A DNA stretch of 64,000 bases from UBA1433 sp964581565 (GCA_964581565.1 CAZOOZ010000010.1:32803-96802), one strand, 5' to 3'. Positions 9,483-18,370 are shown, counted from the stretch's first letter. Notes: generated by a model from the letters alone, not told the origin. Program-made: numbers and translations.

Positions 9483-10210
9483 TTATATGTTATGACAACA
9501 CATTTGAAGGCCTGCTCAGTGCGCTATATACTTACTACACAACCGGTGCTGAAAGTATCCTTGCTTCCTCTTCCGATTTGTTTTTATTGGATACCCAGCT
9601 TCATCAGACAAATATGCTTCATGCCGCAAAAACAAGAGACAGGCTTTTATTGAAATTCGGCGTTGAGGTCTATGAGAATATTTACTATGCATTTATTTAT
9701 GATGCAATCGACAAAGAGAACAGTATCATAGAATATATAAATTCACTTATAAACAAAAATATATGTTATAATGAGGCAATGCATAAAATATACTCTTACA
9801 AAAGAGCAATTATAAATGCCATCAACCGCTATCACGGTTTTCTGCGTTTCATAGACATCGGTGGTTTTTTATATGCCAAATATGAACCAGCCTATGATAT
9901 CACGATTTTGCTGACCGATTTTTTCGACACGCGCCTTGGCGGCAGCACATATATGATCCACGATTTGAGCCGCAGTAATTTACTCTTGTACAAAGATAAA
10001 CAACATGTTTTAATCAATCTGAAACATAATGTAGAAATTGATTATAATGAAGATGAAACATATATTCAAACGCTGTATCAGGCATATTTTGAAAATATCA
10101 GTATAAAGGAGCGGCAAAATTATTCTCTTCAGCGTAGTTTGTTTCCTCTTAAATACAGAAATCATGCGATTGAATTTGATGGCTTTAGAAACAAAAAAAA
10201 GGATAAATAA
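9479..10210 (+). CDS. Partner protein of the radical-SAM enzyme (TIGR03915 / DUF4130 type)
   Basis: 243 residues. The N-terminus 'MIICYDNTFEGLLSALYTYY' and the later 'FLRFIDIGGFLYAKYEPAYDITILLTDFF' are typical of the DUF4130 family, which is found next to the TIGR03916 radical-SAM protein and is sometimes fused to uracil-DNA-glycosylase-like domains. No glycosylase fusion is present here. It overlaps the upstream gene by 4 bases. Role inferred from genome pairing only: a DNA repair or modification partner. Confidence 0.85.
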   Translation: MIICYDNTFEGLLSALYTYYTTGAESILASSSDLFLLDTQLHQTNMLHAAKTRDRLLLKFGVEVYENIYYAFIYDAIDKENSIIEYINSLINKNICYNEAMHKIYSYKRAIINAINRYHGFLRFIDIGGFLYAKYEPAYDITILLTDFFDTRLGGSTYMIHDLSRSNLLLYKDKQHVLINLKHNVEIDYNEDETYIQTLYQAYFENISIKERQNYSLQRSLFPLKYRNHAIEFDGFRNKKKDK

Positions 10211-10262
10211 GCAGATATTGGAAGATAATAATTTTAGCATAATTCTTATATGGCGGTAATGG

Positions 10263-11084
10263 ATGAAATATCTGAAAGGCTTTATCATACGCGTTTTAAA
10301 TTCAAATATGCCCAGTATTGCAGCTCAAATGTCTTACTATTTGATGCTGTCATTTATTCCTGCCATGATATTCATTCTCTCAATCGCAACAAAACTTTAT
10401 CTTCCGGCAGATACCATCCTTTCATATCTTGATTTCATTATGCCCACAACCGCCTTTGATGCCGTATCTTCTGCAATCAACGAAGTGCTTTCGTCAAATG
10501 TGAGCGTTGCAACGCTGGTGCTGTCTTTATGGTTTATTATGCTTGGCATCAGAGGTATCATCATCGGTCTTGCTACTTCATATCCGCAGTCGAACCAAAG
10601 GCATCCCGTAAAACAGTTTATACTTTCATTCATCTTCGCAATCCTGCTTGTTATCATTATTATTCTATCTTTGATGCTGATCGTCTTTGGACATTATATA
10701 GGCAATCTGATTGAAAGCAGATTCAGTCCGGCTTCGCATTTGGTGTTTTTAGGCAAACTGATCAGCTATGTCGTCATCTTTTTTATCATGACATTCAGTT
10801 TCGGCCTGCTTTACAGATTCGCCCCAAACATCAAACTCAGATTCAAAGACATTTTTTACGGCGCCATTTTCAGTTCTTTTGGCTGGATCATCGCATCCCT
10901 CTTTTTTAGGTTTTATATTAATAATTTTAGCAGATATGGTCTTGTATTCGGCAGCCTGGGGGGAATCTTTGTCTTCTTGTTATGGCTATATTTAACAACC
11001 ATGATCATTCTTATAGGCAATGAAATCAATGTGTCGATCTATACTTATCACTATTCTCCCTCAGACTGGACGAAGACGAAATAA
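10263..11084 (+). CDS. YihY/BrkB-family membrane protein
   Basis: 273-residue integral membrane protein with about six hydrophobic helices. Family hallmarks: 'AAQMSYYLMLSFIPAMIFI' (about 20-38), 'FGLLYRFAPN' (about 180-189) and the final 'VFGSLGGIFVFLLWLYLTTMIILIGNEIN' block, where a Gly-rich turn precedes the last helix. YihY proteins (once mislabelled RNase BN) have no settled function; a transport or envelope role is usually suggested. Start ATG 10263 sits 52 bases after the upstream gene and could be in the same transcript. Confidence 0.88.
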   Translation: MKYLKGFIIRVLNSNMPSIAAQMSYYLMLSFIPAMIFILSIATKLYLPADTILSYLDFIMPTTAFDAVSSAINEVLSSNVSVATLVLSLWFIMLGIRGIIIGLATSYPQSNQRHPVKQFILSFIFAILLVIIIILSLMLIVFGHYIGNLIESRFSPASHLVFLGKLISYVVIFFIMTFSFGLLYRFAPNIKLRFKDIFYGAIFSSFGWIIASLFFRFYINNFSRYGLVFGSLGGIFVFLLWLYLTTMIILIGNEINVSIYTYHYSPSDWTKTK

Positions 11085-11103
11085 GCGGGACTATGCCCGC
11101 TAA
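11083..11103. terminator. GC-rich hairpin between convergent yihY-like and rubrerythrin genes
   Basis: TAAGCGGG-actatg-CCCGCTA forms a short stable stem overlapping the stop codon of the plus-strand gene. No long T run follows on either strand, so it is a weak terminator candidate or a 3' stabiliser. Confidence 0.45.
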
Positions 11104-11137
11104 TCAATATCAATATATCTATTTCATTTTATGTATC

Positions 11138-11677
11138 TTAAAAATATCTTTTCAATAATCCTGCAAAAGCACTCCCGTGCCGTGCCTCGTCTTTACACAT
11201 TTCATGAACCGTATCATGCACCGCATCGTATCCAAGTTGTTTTGCAAGTGTTGCCAGTTCTTTTTTCCCCATGCAGGCTCCGCCTTCGGCAGCTACACGC
11301 ATTTCTAAATTCTTTTTCGTGCTCTCTGTTACGACCTCTCCAAGCAGCTCAGCAAATTTTGCCGCATGCTCCGCTTCTTCAAAAGCGATTCTTTTATAAG
11401 CCTCTGCAACTTCAGGGTAGCCTTCTCTGTCTGCCTGTCTGCTCATTGCCAGATACATGCCCACCTCGGTGCATTCACCCATAAAATTCAGATTTAATCC
11501 TTCAACGACTCTCGGATCCATACCTTCTGTCGAACCTATAAAATGTTGGTCTGCCCAAGAAAGTGCATCTTCCTTTACCTCTACAAACTTTTCAGCCGGC
11601 GCCTTACATTGCGGACATTCTTTTGGCGGCATTTCTCCTTCGTATGAATAACCGCAAATTGTACATGAATATTTCAT
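11138..11677 (-). CDS. Reverse rubrerythrin
   Basis: 179 residues. An N-terminal rubredoxin-like domain (C5-x2-C8 and C21-x2-C24) precedes a ferritin-like di-iron four-helix domain ('E..EHAAKFAELLGE', 'ARHGSAFAGLL'). Classical rubrerythrin has the opposite order, so this is the 'reverse' form that acts as an NADH-linked H2O2/O2 reductase in clostridia. Start ATG at 11677 is preceded by GGAGGTTATCTT. It has its own strong promoter and a palindrome in the leader, which suggests peroxide-responsive repression. Confidence 0.93.
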   Translation of the reverse strand: MKYSCTICGYSYEGEMPPKECPQCKAPAEKFVEVKEDALSWADQHFIGSTEGMDPRVVEGLNLNFMGECTEVGMYLAMSRQADREGYPEVAEAYKRIAFEEAEHAAKFAELLGEVVTESTKKNLEMRVAAEGGACMGKKELATLAKQLGYDAVHDTVHEMCKDEARHGSAFAGLLKRYF

Positions 11678-11694
11678 AAGATAACCTCCATATT

Positions 11695-11717
11695 TTAATA
11701 ATAGTAATTATTATTAA
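11695..11717 (-). promoter_or_regulatory. Operator-like palindrome in the rubrerythrin leader
   Basis: 9-bp perfect arms TTAATAATA and TATTATTAA separated by 5 bases. It lies 9-31 bases after the expected transcription start and before the ribosome-binding site. AT-rich 7-1-7-like dyads of this kind are bound by Fur-family regulators such as PerR, known to control rubrerythrin genes in clostridia. Assignment to PerR is inference. Confidence 0.5.
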
Positions 11718-11732
11718 TTTTATTATGAATTC

Positions 11733-11760
11733 ATTATACCTCTATAATTTTAAATGTCAA
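11733..11760 (-). promoter_or_regulatory. Consensus promoter of rubrerythrin
   Basis: Minus-strand TTGACA (11755-11760), 16-bp spacer, TATAAT (11733-11738): both hexamers are perfect, consistent with a strong promoter that needs a repressor. Confidence 0.85.
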
Positions 11761-11795
11761 TAGTTAAAAATAAAAAAATTTATATTTTTCAGCAA

Positions 11796-11820
11796 TAAAA
11801 AACCGGCTATTTTTGCCGGT
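11796..11820 (-). terminator. Terminator of the DUF3887/ABC operon
   Basis: Minus-strand ACCGGC-aaaaata-GCCGGT followed by TTTTTTATT, 23 bases after the permease stop codon. Confidence 0.85.
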
Positions 11821-11842
11821 CAAAGAAATTGCATTTTTAAAT

Positions 11843-13507
11843 TTAAATTTCAATATTTAAAAATAATGTTTTGAATTTTTTTCTGGTAAATTTGTCAAAT
11901 ACAAGAGTACATATAGCAGTGATAATTAACATGAGTATAATGACTATTTTTAAATTTGTCAAAAGCCGTACTGCAATATAGGCAATGAGTGCAATAATTA
12001 GAATGTATATGATACAAAACAACATCGCAAAGAATACATTGAAATTTTGTTTTACGGCTCTTTGCGGATTATCCCAGTTTAAAAGAGGCCTGGATGCATC
12101 AATTAAGAATGAAATATAGGCCGTCGGAAGCGAAGCAATCAACGCCAGCAAAAATGCAGACATCAAAACCGCAAGGCTGATTTTACTTATAATATAGATT
12201 GTGATACTGCTCACCGCAATCAAAATAATACTTAAAACAATTTGTGTCAAAAGCCTTCCGTTTAACTGTTCATCGGTTGTGGTCGGAATTGTCTTTGTGA
12301 TCCAGATGCTCTGTCCTTCCCGCGAAAAAGTGGTGGATAGCACCGGTGAGAGCCCGGCAAAAAATGTATAAATAGCCGCCAGAATCAATATGGCTATTTC
12401 CTTATGGGACGCAACCGCAGTAAAATCAATTTGTTCCTTCATTCCCGAGGCATAAAACATGACTAAAATCACGATGGGAATCACAAAAGCCGTACCCAGG
12501 CAATTAAACATATAGATCGGCGTCCGGAGTATCATTCTCATATCGTTTTTAAAAATAGCCATTACAGGGCTGCTTGTCTGATACTCTATATTTTTGCTTC
12601 GTTGTCTGATTTTGCCTGTGTTGGATGAGGCAAGAATAGAATGAATATATACTTTTTTGCCTAAGAGCACACATAAAAACAACACTGCCGCCGTAATAAA
12701 CAAATAGGAAAACAAATATACGAATGCACTGATACTGTTATAAAAAACCAACGCTTTTGAAGCGATGACAGCGGGGAAAAATATTCTTGTGATGCTGCTA
12801 AGCAACGCATTGGAATTCTGTAAAAAATATGCGATCGTCTCCGAAGTATTACCTCCCATGGAAGACGTGAGTTTTGTATTGATAAATTGAAAAGCGATAA
12901 TAAAACCAAGCGTTAAAAACAAAGTAATGAGTTGGATTTTGTCTCTTTTTATTTTAAAGCTCGCGCCTTTCATTAAAAGCATAATAATGACAGCCAAAAT
13001 TCCCAGCACAATCACAGGTAAAAGCGCCATGACGATTACCGCAAGAAAATAATATACGAGGGTGCAGCCCTGTACCACGCCGTATTTAATAATCGCCGGA
13101 AGCATAATCGGAAGCACGAAAAAATATTCCGAAATCGTAATTGTAAGAATTTTAGAAAGCACAATATTACCCGGCCTCAGCGGAAGCGACAGCAACGTAT
13201 CCAAATCTTTCGCCATATAAAAATAGGCTAAAATATAGCTGATGCCAAATATCAAAATCACAACAGAGGTGAGCGCCAAATATTGCGCCAGATAGGCATT
13301 TGCCTGATTAAGCATAACGTAGGCATCGTAGAGCAGCGACGTAAAAGAAATATAAAGAATATATGCCGGAAGCAGGCAAAGCACCAGAACAATAAATAAT
13401 ACAAGCCTTTTCACTGATTTTTTGTTCTTCTTTGAGTCATATAGCAGTGCAGAAAGTCCATACACACTCTTTAGGCTCACAGAAGTAAGACGTATCAGCT
13501 CTTTCAT
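11843..13507 (-). CDS. ABC-type exporter permease, large multi-span
   Basis: 554 residues with about twelve hydrophobic helices. A cytosolic loop in the middle (about 285-315, 'SSNTGKIRQRSKN') separates two six-helix halves. Short helical motifs such as 'LPLRPGNIVLSKILT' (about 100-114) and 'SREGQSIWITKTIPTTTDEQLNGRLL' in the second half are typical of clostridial ABC-2-like permeases with a single large subunit. It overlaps the ATPase gene by 4 bases (ATGA), so the two form one transporter. The cargo is unknown; bacteriocin, lipid or peptide export are all possible. Confidence 0.8.
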   Translation of the reverse strand: MKELIRLTSVSLKSVYGLSALLYDSKKNKKSVKRLVLFIVLVLCLLPAYILYISFTSLLYDAYVMLNQANAYLAQYLALTSVVILIFGISYILAYFYMAKDLDTLLSLPLRPGNIVLSKILTITISEYFFVLPIMLPAIIKYGVVQGCTLVYYFLAVIVMALLPVIVLGILAVIIMLLMKGASFKIKRDKIQLITLFLTLGFIIAFQFINTKLTSSMGGNTSETIAYFLQNSNALLSSITRIFFPAVIASKALVFYNSISAFVYLFSYLFITAAVLFLCVLLGKKVYIHSILASSNTGKIRQRSKNIEYQTSSPVMAIFKNDMRMILRTPIYMFNCLGTAFVIPIVILVMFYASGMKEQIDFTAVASHKEIAILILAAIYTFFAGLSPVLSTTFSREGQSIWITKTIPTTTDEQLNGRLLTQIVLSIILIAVSSITIYIISKISLAVLMSAFLLALIASLPTAYISFLIDASRPLLNWDNPQRAVKQNFNVFFAMLFCIIYILIIALIAYIAVRLLTNLKIVIILMLIITAICTLVFDKFTRKKFKTLFLNIEI

Positions 13508-14229
13508 GACTTTGTAATCTCCAGAAAGATTTCTTCAAGCGAATCGTCTTCGCCGAGTTTTGCTCTTAACTCTTCCACTGTGCCCTGTGCTATCAGTTTG
13601 CCTTTATTGATGATTGCCACTCTGTCGCAAATGCGTTCGGCAACTTCCAAGACATGCGTGGAAAAGAAAATGCTTTTTCCCATTTGACAGTGCTGCTTCA
13701 TGATTTCTTTTAATGCGAAAGATGACTTTGGATCAAGGCCGACCATAGGCTCATCGAGAACCATTAGATCAGGCTCATGAAGAAGTGCGGCCGTGAGCAC
13801 CAGCTTTTGCTGCATACCGTGCGAATAGCTTTCTATGATATCGCCAAGCGCGGACTTGATTTCAAATACAGACGCATATTCATCTATTTTCTCGTCTCTT
13901 TCTTTTTTTTGTACTTTATACACATCCGCAATAAAATTTAAATACTCTATGCCTTTGAGTTTCGTATAGATCTGCGGATTATCGGGGACATAACTGATCC
14001 GTTTTTTTGCCTCATAAGGCATCTGCCATACATCAACGCCACCGACTTCGATGCTGCCAGAATCAGGCTTTAGCAGCCCCACGATCATTTTGATGGTTGT
14101 GGTTTTCCCGGCACCGTTGGGCCCTAAAAATCCAAAAATCTCTCCATCGTTCACTTCAAGACTCATATTATCAACTGCTTTAAAATTGGCTTTGCCATAC
14201 GTTTTAGAAAGTTTTTGTATATTCAGCAT
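13504..14229 (-). CDS. ABC transporter ATP-binding protein
   Basis: 241-residue ATPase: Walker A 'GPNGAGKTT' (about 37-45), signature 'YSHGMQQKL' (about 135-143, a variant LSGGQ with His), Walker B 'LMVLDEPMVGLDP' and H-loop 'FFSTH'. The 'SHGMQQK' signature is typical of CcmA/DrrA-like exporter ATPases. Start ATG 14229 follows GGGAGAGAAGT and lies 12 bases after the hydrolase stop, in one operon. It energises the following permease. Confidence 0.92.
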   Translation of the reverse strand: MLNIQKLSKTYGKANFKAVDNMSLEVNDGEIFGFLGPNGAGKTTTIKMIVGLLKPDSGSIEVGGVDVWQMPYEAKKRISYVPDNPQIYTKLKGIEYLNFIADVYKVQKKERDEKIDEYASVFEIKSALGDIIESYSHGMQQKLVLTAALLHEPDLMVLDEPMVGLDPKSSFALKEIMKQHCQMGKSIFFSTHVLEVAERICDRVAIINKGKLIAQGTVEELRAKLGEDDSLEEIFLEITKS

Positions 14230-14241
14230 ACTTCTCTCCCA

Positions 14242-15546
14242 TTACAAATTGCTTACAAATGCGTAGATATCATTGATGACATTTGAATCAACGTAGTTTA
14301 AATTTGTGTAATCATCGGCCGACATCACAGTAGACGGCATGAACAGATGGTTTAAATTATCATAAAGTATGTAGGTGACGTTGTCCCTGTCACTCAACCC
14401 GTTTTGCCATTTCGCATATTCGCTGAGCGTTACCTGATAATCTTTTGCCCCCTGCAAAATCAATATCTTGGCTCTGCTTTTTTTTATCGTCGCTATCGGG
14501 TCATACGTCTTTAAATCAAGCCAGTAAGAAGCCTGTGCACTAAGCAGCTGGCTTGGTAAGTACTCATTGGCATTTTCTTTCGTCAGTGCTTTGATAGCAG
14601 CAATTTGTTTATCGTATGTATTGATCTGAGCTTGTTCGCTTTCCGTGACATTTCCATCAAAATTAGCTAGATAATTGATTTGTGTAAGTATCAAATCCTC
14701 AATCGGCGTTACATTGCCCGCCATGATGATGTACCCGTCGGCCCAGTACAGTTCCTGACTGATTCTGCCCATCAAATATCCCCCGAAACTATGCCCTGCA
14801 ATATAGATATTTTTAAAGCCCAGACTGTTCATCTTATTATACGCATTTACGACATCATCTATTACTTCGTCATAGACCGTGAAGTCGTCTTTTTCTGCCA
14901 TTTTTTCAGCATATGTATAGGTTCTCTTGTCATACCGATAGACTGCAACGCCTTTTTGGGCAAGTCCCCAGGCTATATCACGAAAAGGCTTCAACGCCCC
15001 CATGCTTTCATTTCTATCCGAAGCACCTGATCCCTGAACCAATATCACCACTGTGTCACAGCTTCCTTCTTTAGGCGTTGTCAATGTGCCCTGCAGTTCA
15101 TAAGACCAGCCGATTGATACTTCTTTTTCTTCAATCGTATCCGGCATTTGCAAATCATCATACGGCTCATAATGAAAACCGCTGATTTTATCTTCATTAT
15201 CAAAAGTGACTTTAAGAATCAGGCTACCCGACTCAAAGATTGCCAGATAAGAAACAGTGCCATCTTCATCACTTTGATATTCAAGACTTGTGCGAGAACC
15301 TAAAGGTTCAATTGTATCTGCATACGCATTCTCTAAGACTTTCTGTGTTAATACTGTTGCCATCGCTGCATCATAGTTATACGAATTCAACATTTCATCG
15401 AAATCTTTATTTAAAAAATCCGTAATATATTCCTTTGCAACAGTATTGTTATTTTCATTATTATAAGTGCAGGCAAAAAGTGAAAAAATGCTGCATAATA
15501 TAAATAAACTTATTATAAAAATAGTGCTAATTTTTTTCAAAATCAT
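14242..15546 (-). CDS. Lipoprotein with DUF3887 domain and alpha/beta hydrolase domain
   Basis: 434 residues from ATG 15546; an upstream in-frame ATG at 15600 lacks a ribosome-binding site, while CAGGAGT precedes 15546. The signal peptide ends in the lipobox 'LFAC' (Cys26). Residues about 35-130 are a DUF3887-like domain ('NTVAKEYITDFLNKDFDEML...'). Residues about 145-434 are an alpha/beta hydrolase with nucleophile elbow GHSFGG (Ser253), a 'GSGASDRNE' oxyanion region and a late 'NHLF' His. It likely sits on the outer face of the membrane as an esterase/peptidase-like enzyme. The N-terminal domain is paralogous to the whole upstream protein. Confidence 0.85.
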   Translation of the reverse strand: MILKKISTIFIISLFILCSIFSLFACTYNNENNNTVAKEYITDFLNKDFDEMLNSYNYDAAMATVLTQKVLENAYADTIEPLGSRTSLEYQSDEDGTVSYLAIFESGSLILKVTFDNEDKISGFHYEPYDDLQMPDTIEEKEVSIGWSYELQGTLTTPKEGSCDTVVILVQGSGASDRNESMGALKPFRDIAWGLAQKGVAVYRYDKRTYTYAEKMAEKDDFTVYDEVIDDVVNAYNKMNSLGFKNIYIAGHSFGGYLMGRISQELYWADGYIIMAGNVTPIEDLILTQINYLANFDGNVTESEQAQINTYDKQIAAIKALTKENANEYLPSQLLSAQASYWLDLKTYDPIATIKKSRAKILILQGAKDYQVTLSEYAKWQNGLSDRDNVTYILYDNLNHLFMPSTVMSADDYTNLNYVDSNVINDIYAFVSNL

Positions 15547-15612
15547 ACTCCTGCCTATCCAAAAATAAACTGGTGTGCCGTAGCAAACCAGGCACACCAC
15601 TACTGAATATTA

Positions 15613-16011
15613 TTACTCTGCAGGCGTTACTGTGAATCCTGCTATTAATCCGTCTTTATCAAAAGTTACATTCATAGTCAAATCCATCGTCTCAAAACTG
15701 ACAATTTCATAAACTATATTATAGCCGCTCTGTTCTTTTGATTGTATCTCGCCTCTTTTTGTTACCTGACCAACTTGTGCATAAAGCGTTTCAGCCGTCT
15801 GCTGCAAGAACTCTTCACTGACAGCTTGCTGCATTTTGCTATCATATTCATAATTTTCCATCATCGCCTTATAATTGCCGTCAAAAAAATCATTGACATA
15901 ATTTTGCCCTGTCTGCGTGTTATCGGCACTCGTGCCACTTGACGACGAACAGGCAAATAAGCTTAAAGCAATCCCGACAGTCATGAATACAAAGAAAATC
16001 TTTTTTTTCAT
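15613..16011 (-). CDS. DUF3887-domain lipoprotein
   Basis: 132 residues from ATG 16011, which has GGGGGTTGT before it; an upstream start at 16056 has no support. A signal peptide with lipobox 'LFAC' is followed by a Ser/Gly/Thr linker and one DUF3887-like domain: 'GQNYVNDFFDGNYKAMMENY' aligns by eye with 'AKEYITDFLNKDFDEMLNSY' of the next gene. First gene of a four-gene operon (lipoprotein, hydrolase-lipoprotein, ATPase, permease). The domain may bind a ligand for the hydrolase or the transporter; no function is established. Confidence 0.8.
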   Translation of the reverse strand: MKKKIFFVFMTVGIALSLFACSSSSGTSADNTQTGQNYVNDFFDGNYKAMMENYEYDSKMQQAVSEEFLQQTAETLYAQVGQVTKRGEIQSKEQSGYNIVYEIVSFETMDLTMNVTFDKDGLIAGFTVTPAE

Positions 16012-16072
16012 ACAACCCCCTGTTTTCTCTTCTCTATAAACTAATAAAATTACCAATTAAAAAAATATGACG

Positions 16073-16094
16073 CATACATTGTATGTTTATTATA
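16073..16094 (-). promoter_or_regulatory. Promoter -10 with adjoining perfect palindrome, DUF3887/ABC operon
   Basis: Minus-strand extended -10 TGATATAAT (TATAAT = complement of 16089-16094) is followed 3 bases later by a perfect 6-1-6 palindrome CATACA-n-TGTATG (16073-16085), which would cover the transcription start. This is a typical place for a repressor. No regulator gene lies next to it. Confidence 0.55.
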
Positions 16095-16120
16095 TCATTT
16101 ATATAAAACAAAAATGACAG

Positions 16121-16561
16121 TTAATTTCTTTTTGAACTGAAAAAATTTACCATTAAAGTTTTGCATTCTTCTTCTTTGATGCCACCGTAAATTTCTATGC
16201 ACCTGTCATTTACAATACTATAGATATTAATTAAAGAATCGGCAAACCCCATTTTGGGCTCTGTCGTCCCATACACCAATTTCTTGATTCTTGTATTTAA
16301 GATACTGCCCATACACATCATGCATGGCTCTACGGTTACATATAGCTCACAATCATCTAAATAAGTCGTATCGAGCTTTTTTAATGCTTTCTTTATTACA
16401 AGCATTTCGGCATGTGCGAGGGGATTATTCTTTTCAACGCACTGATTGTGTGCTTTTGCAATAAGTTCATTGCCTCTATAAAGCACGGCTCCGATCGGGA
16501 CTTCATTCTTCTCATATGCTTTTTTTGCTATTTTCAGTGCTTCTTCCATTTTTTTATACAT
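16121..16561 (-). CDS. tadA: tRNA-specific adenosine deaminase
   Basis: 146 residues, cytidine-deaminase fold. Zn-binding and catalytic residues H50-A-E52 and C80-x2-C83 ('PCMMC') are all present. TadA converts A34 to inosine in tRNA-Arg(ACG). Family-typical 'NPLAHAEM' and 'KMGFADSL' segments distinguish it from free-base deaminases. ATG 16561 follows GGAGTTAAAGGA. The gene stands between two unrelated operons and probably has its own promoter. Confidence 0.95.
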   Translation of the reverse strand: MYKKMEEALKIAKKAYEKNEVPIGAVLYRGNELIAKAHNQCVEKNNPLAHAEMLVIKKALKKLDTTYLDDCELYVTVEPCMMCMGSILNTRIKKLVYGTTEPKMGFADSLINIYSIVNDRCIEIYGGIKEEECKTLMVNFFSSKRN

Positions 16562-16667
16562 TCCTTTAACTCCTCACACCGATAATTATTATAAAAAAAA
16601 TTATATTTTAGTGCAAGTAAAATATAATTTCATATTGTTATTTAATCTTAATTTTTTCTGACAATCA

Positions 16668-17432
16668 TTATTCTATGTTAATATTATTATATAAAGATAA
16701 GATATCTTCTTTTTTCGCAGACAGTTTTTCTTCATTTTTTAGATCTACAATCGTTCTCCCCTTATGCAACATAATCAACCGGTTCCCATATTCAAGCGCA
16801 TATCGTACATTATGTGTGACCATCATGGCCGTGATTGAATTTTCCTTAATGATTTTATCCGTCATCTGCATAATACTCTCTGCAGTACTGGGATCCAGCG
16901 CTGCCGTGTGTTCGTCGAGTATCAGCATTTCGATAGGTGCCATCACCGACATCAATAAAGCCAATGCCTGCCTTTGTCCGCCTGAGAGCGCGCCCGCTTT
17001 CGTATACAATTTATTTTCGAGGCCCAGATTCAGGCTACACAGACGCTCTTTATAGTGATCGATCCTTTTTTTATTTGTGCCTGCTCTTAGATTGTAGCTT
17101 TTACCTTTATTATCCGCCATTGACAAATTTTCAAGTATTGTCATATCTGCACAGGTACCCATGGAAGGATTTTGATATACCCGGCCTATTTTGCTGTAAC
17201 GCATAAAGTCTTTCATATTCGTTATGTTACGGCCGTCAAAAAAAACTGCACCGCCCTGTATATCCATGCTGCCGCAAATAACATTCAAAATAGATGTTTT
17301 CCCGCTTCCGTTTGACCCCACTACAGAGACAAACTCGCCATCGTTTACCGTTAAATTAAACCCTTCAAATAAAGTATTTTCATTGATCGTCCCTGCGTCG
17401 TATACTTTATAAATATCTTTGAGTTCAAGCAA
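16668..17432 (-). CDS. trpZ: ABC transporter ATP-binding protein, tryptophan-type importer
   Basis: 254 residues: Walker A 'GSNGSGKTS' (about 39-47), signature 'LSGGQRQAL' (about 148-156), Walker B 'EMLILDEHTAALDP', H-loop 'MMVTHN'. It overlaps the permease gene by 8 bases. With the permease and the lipoprotein upstream it forms an ABC_sub_bind-type importer like streptococcal TrpXYZ. The symbol is by analogy; substrate identity rests on the T-box codon upstream of the operon. Confidence 0.82.
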   Translation of the reverse strand: MLELKDIYKVYDAGTINENTLFEGFNLTVNDGEFVSVVGSNGSGKTSILNVICGSMDIQGGAVFFDGRNITNMKDFMRYSKIGRVYQNPSMGTCADMTILENLSMADNKGKSYNLRAGTNKKRIDHYKERLCSLNLGLENKLYTKAGALSGGQRQALALLMSVMAPIEMLILDEHTAALDPSTAESIMQMTDKIIKENSITAMMVTHNVRYALEYGNRLIMLHKGRTIVDLKNEEKLSAKKEDILSLYNNINIE

Positions 17433-18306
17433 TTTTTTTCACCTTCTTTTTTCTGTCTTTGCCGACAATAAGAATCACCAAAAATAAGCATGCCGTAATC
17501 AGCTTCATATCGATTGCAGGCATTCCTGCGGCGATAGCCGCCGCCACGCAGGCTTTATATAAAATACTGCCTATAATAACTGCCAAGGTGCCACCTACAA
17601 ACTTAACTTTTTTAAATAAGTTAAGCCCGATGATAACAGAAGCAAGCCCTATAATGATCGTTCCCGTTCCCATATTTACTTCAAAAAATCTTTGCTGCTG
17701 GCACATAATGCTTCCGCCGAGCGCAACGAGCGCATTGCTTATCATGAGTCCGATAATCTTTACCGTTCCGCTGTTTTTTGCAAGAAGCGACACCACTGCC
17801 GGATTGCTGCCCACCGCCCGCAGAAGATAACCGGATTTTGTTTTTAAATATCTGTCCAGCAACGTTTTTGAAAGTATCAAAAAAATCAATATAATAATGA
17901 TAGATTTAAAGGTCTCTAAAGTTCCGTTAAAGAGGTTGCCAAACCCGCTGTTAAAAATCGTGTTCATGCCAAAAATGGGCACATTCGCTTTCGCTGCAAC
18001 GTGTAAATTAACAGAATACAACGCAGTCATCGTAATGATACCGCTGAGCAAATCTCTTATTTTAAATTTTACATGGATAACACCCGTAACCAATCCTGCC
18101 ACTGCCCCACCGAAAAGCGCGACTACTAAGGCAAAATAAGGATTTGCCCCGTTTGTGATCATAATAGCCGTAATAGATGCTCCGAGTGGGAAAGATCCGT
18201 CTACCGTCAGATCCGGAAAATCTAAGATTTTATATGTGATGTAGACACCGAGTGCCATGATGGCATAAATCATGCCTTGTTCTAATATTCCTAAAATAAT
18301 GTTCAT
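17425..18306 (-). CDS. trpY: ABC transporter permease, tryptophan-type importer
   Basis: 293 residues from ATG 18306 (AAAGGCAAAGAA upstream); an earlier in-frame start at 18345 lacks a site. About eight to nine membrane helices of the BPD_transp_2 (branched-chain amino acid/ribose) permease type, with 'DFPDLTVDGSFPLGA' (about 34-48) and 'GLMISNALVALGGSI' as family landmarks. Middle gene of the T-box-controlled operon, between the lipoprotein and the ATPase. Confidence 0.85.
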   Translation of the reverse strand: MNIILGILEQGMIYAIMALGVYITYKILDFPDLTVDGSFPLGASITAIMITNGANPYFALVVALFGGAVAGLVTGVIHVKFKIRDLLSGIITMTALYSVNLHVAAKANVPIFGMNTIFNSGFGNLFNGTLETFKSIIIILIFLILSKTLLDRYLKTKSGYLLRAVGSNPAVVSLLAKNSGTVKIIGLMISNALVALGGSIMCQQQRFFEVNMGTGTIIIGLASVIIGLNLFKKVKFVGGTLAVIIGSILYKACVAAAIAAGMPAIDMKLITACLFLVILIVGKDRKKKVKKIA

Positions 18307-18370
18307 TTCTTTGCCTTTGTATTCGGCAGAAGGCAAAACGCCCACTGCCGAACTGCTTTTTTTTAAATCT

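Noticed and set aside
15547..15600. Extended start of the hydrolase lipoprotein
   Set aside because: It would put extra residues before a standard lipoprotein signal peptide; CAGGAGT supports 15546.
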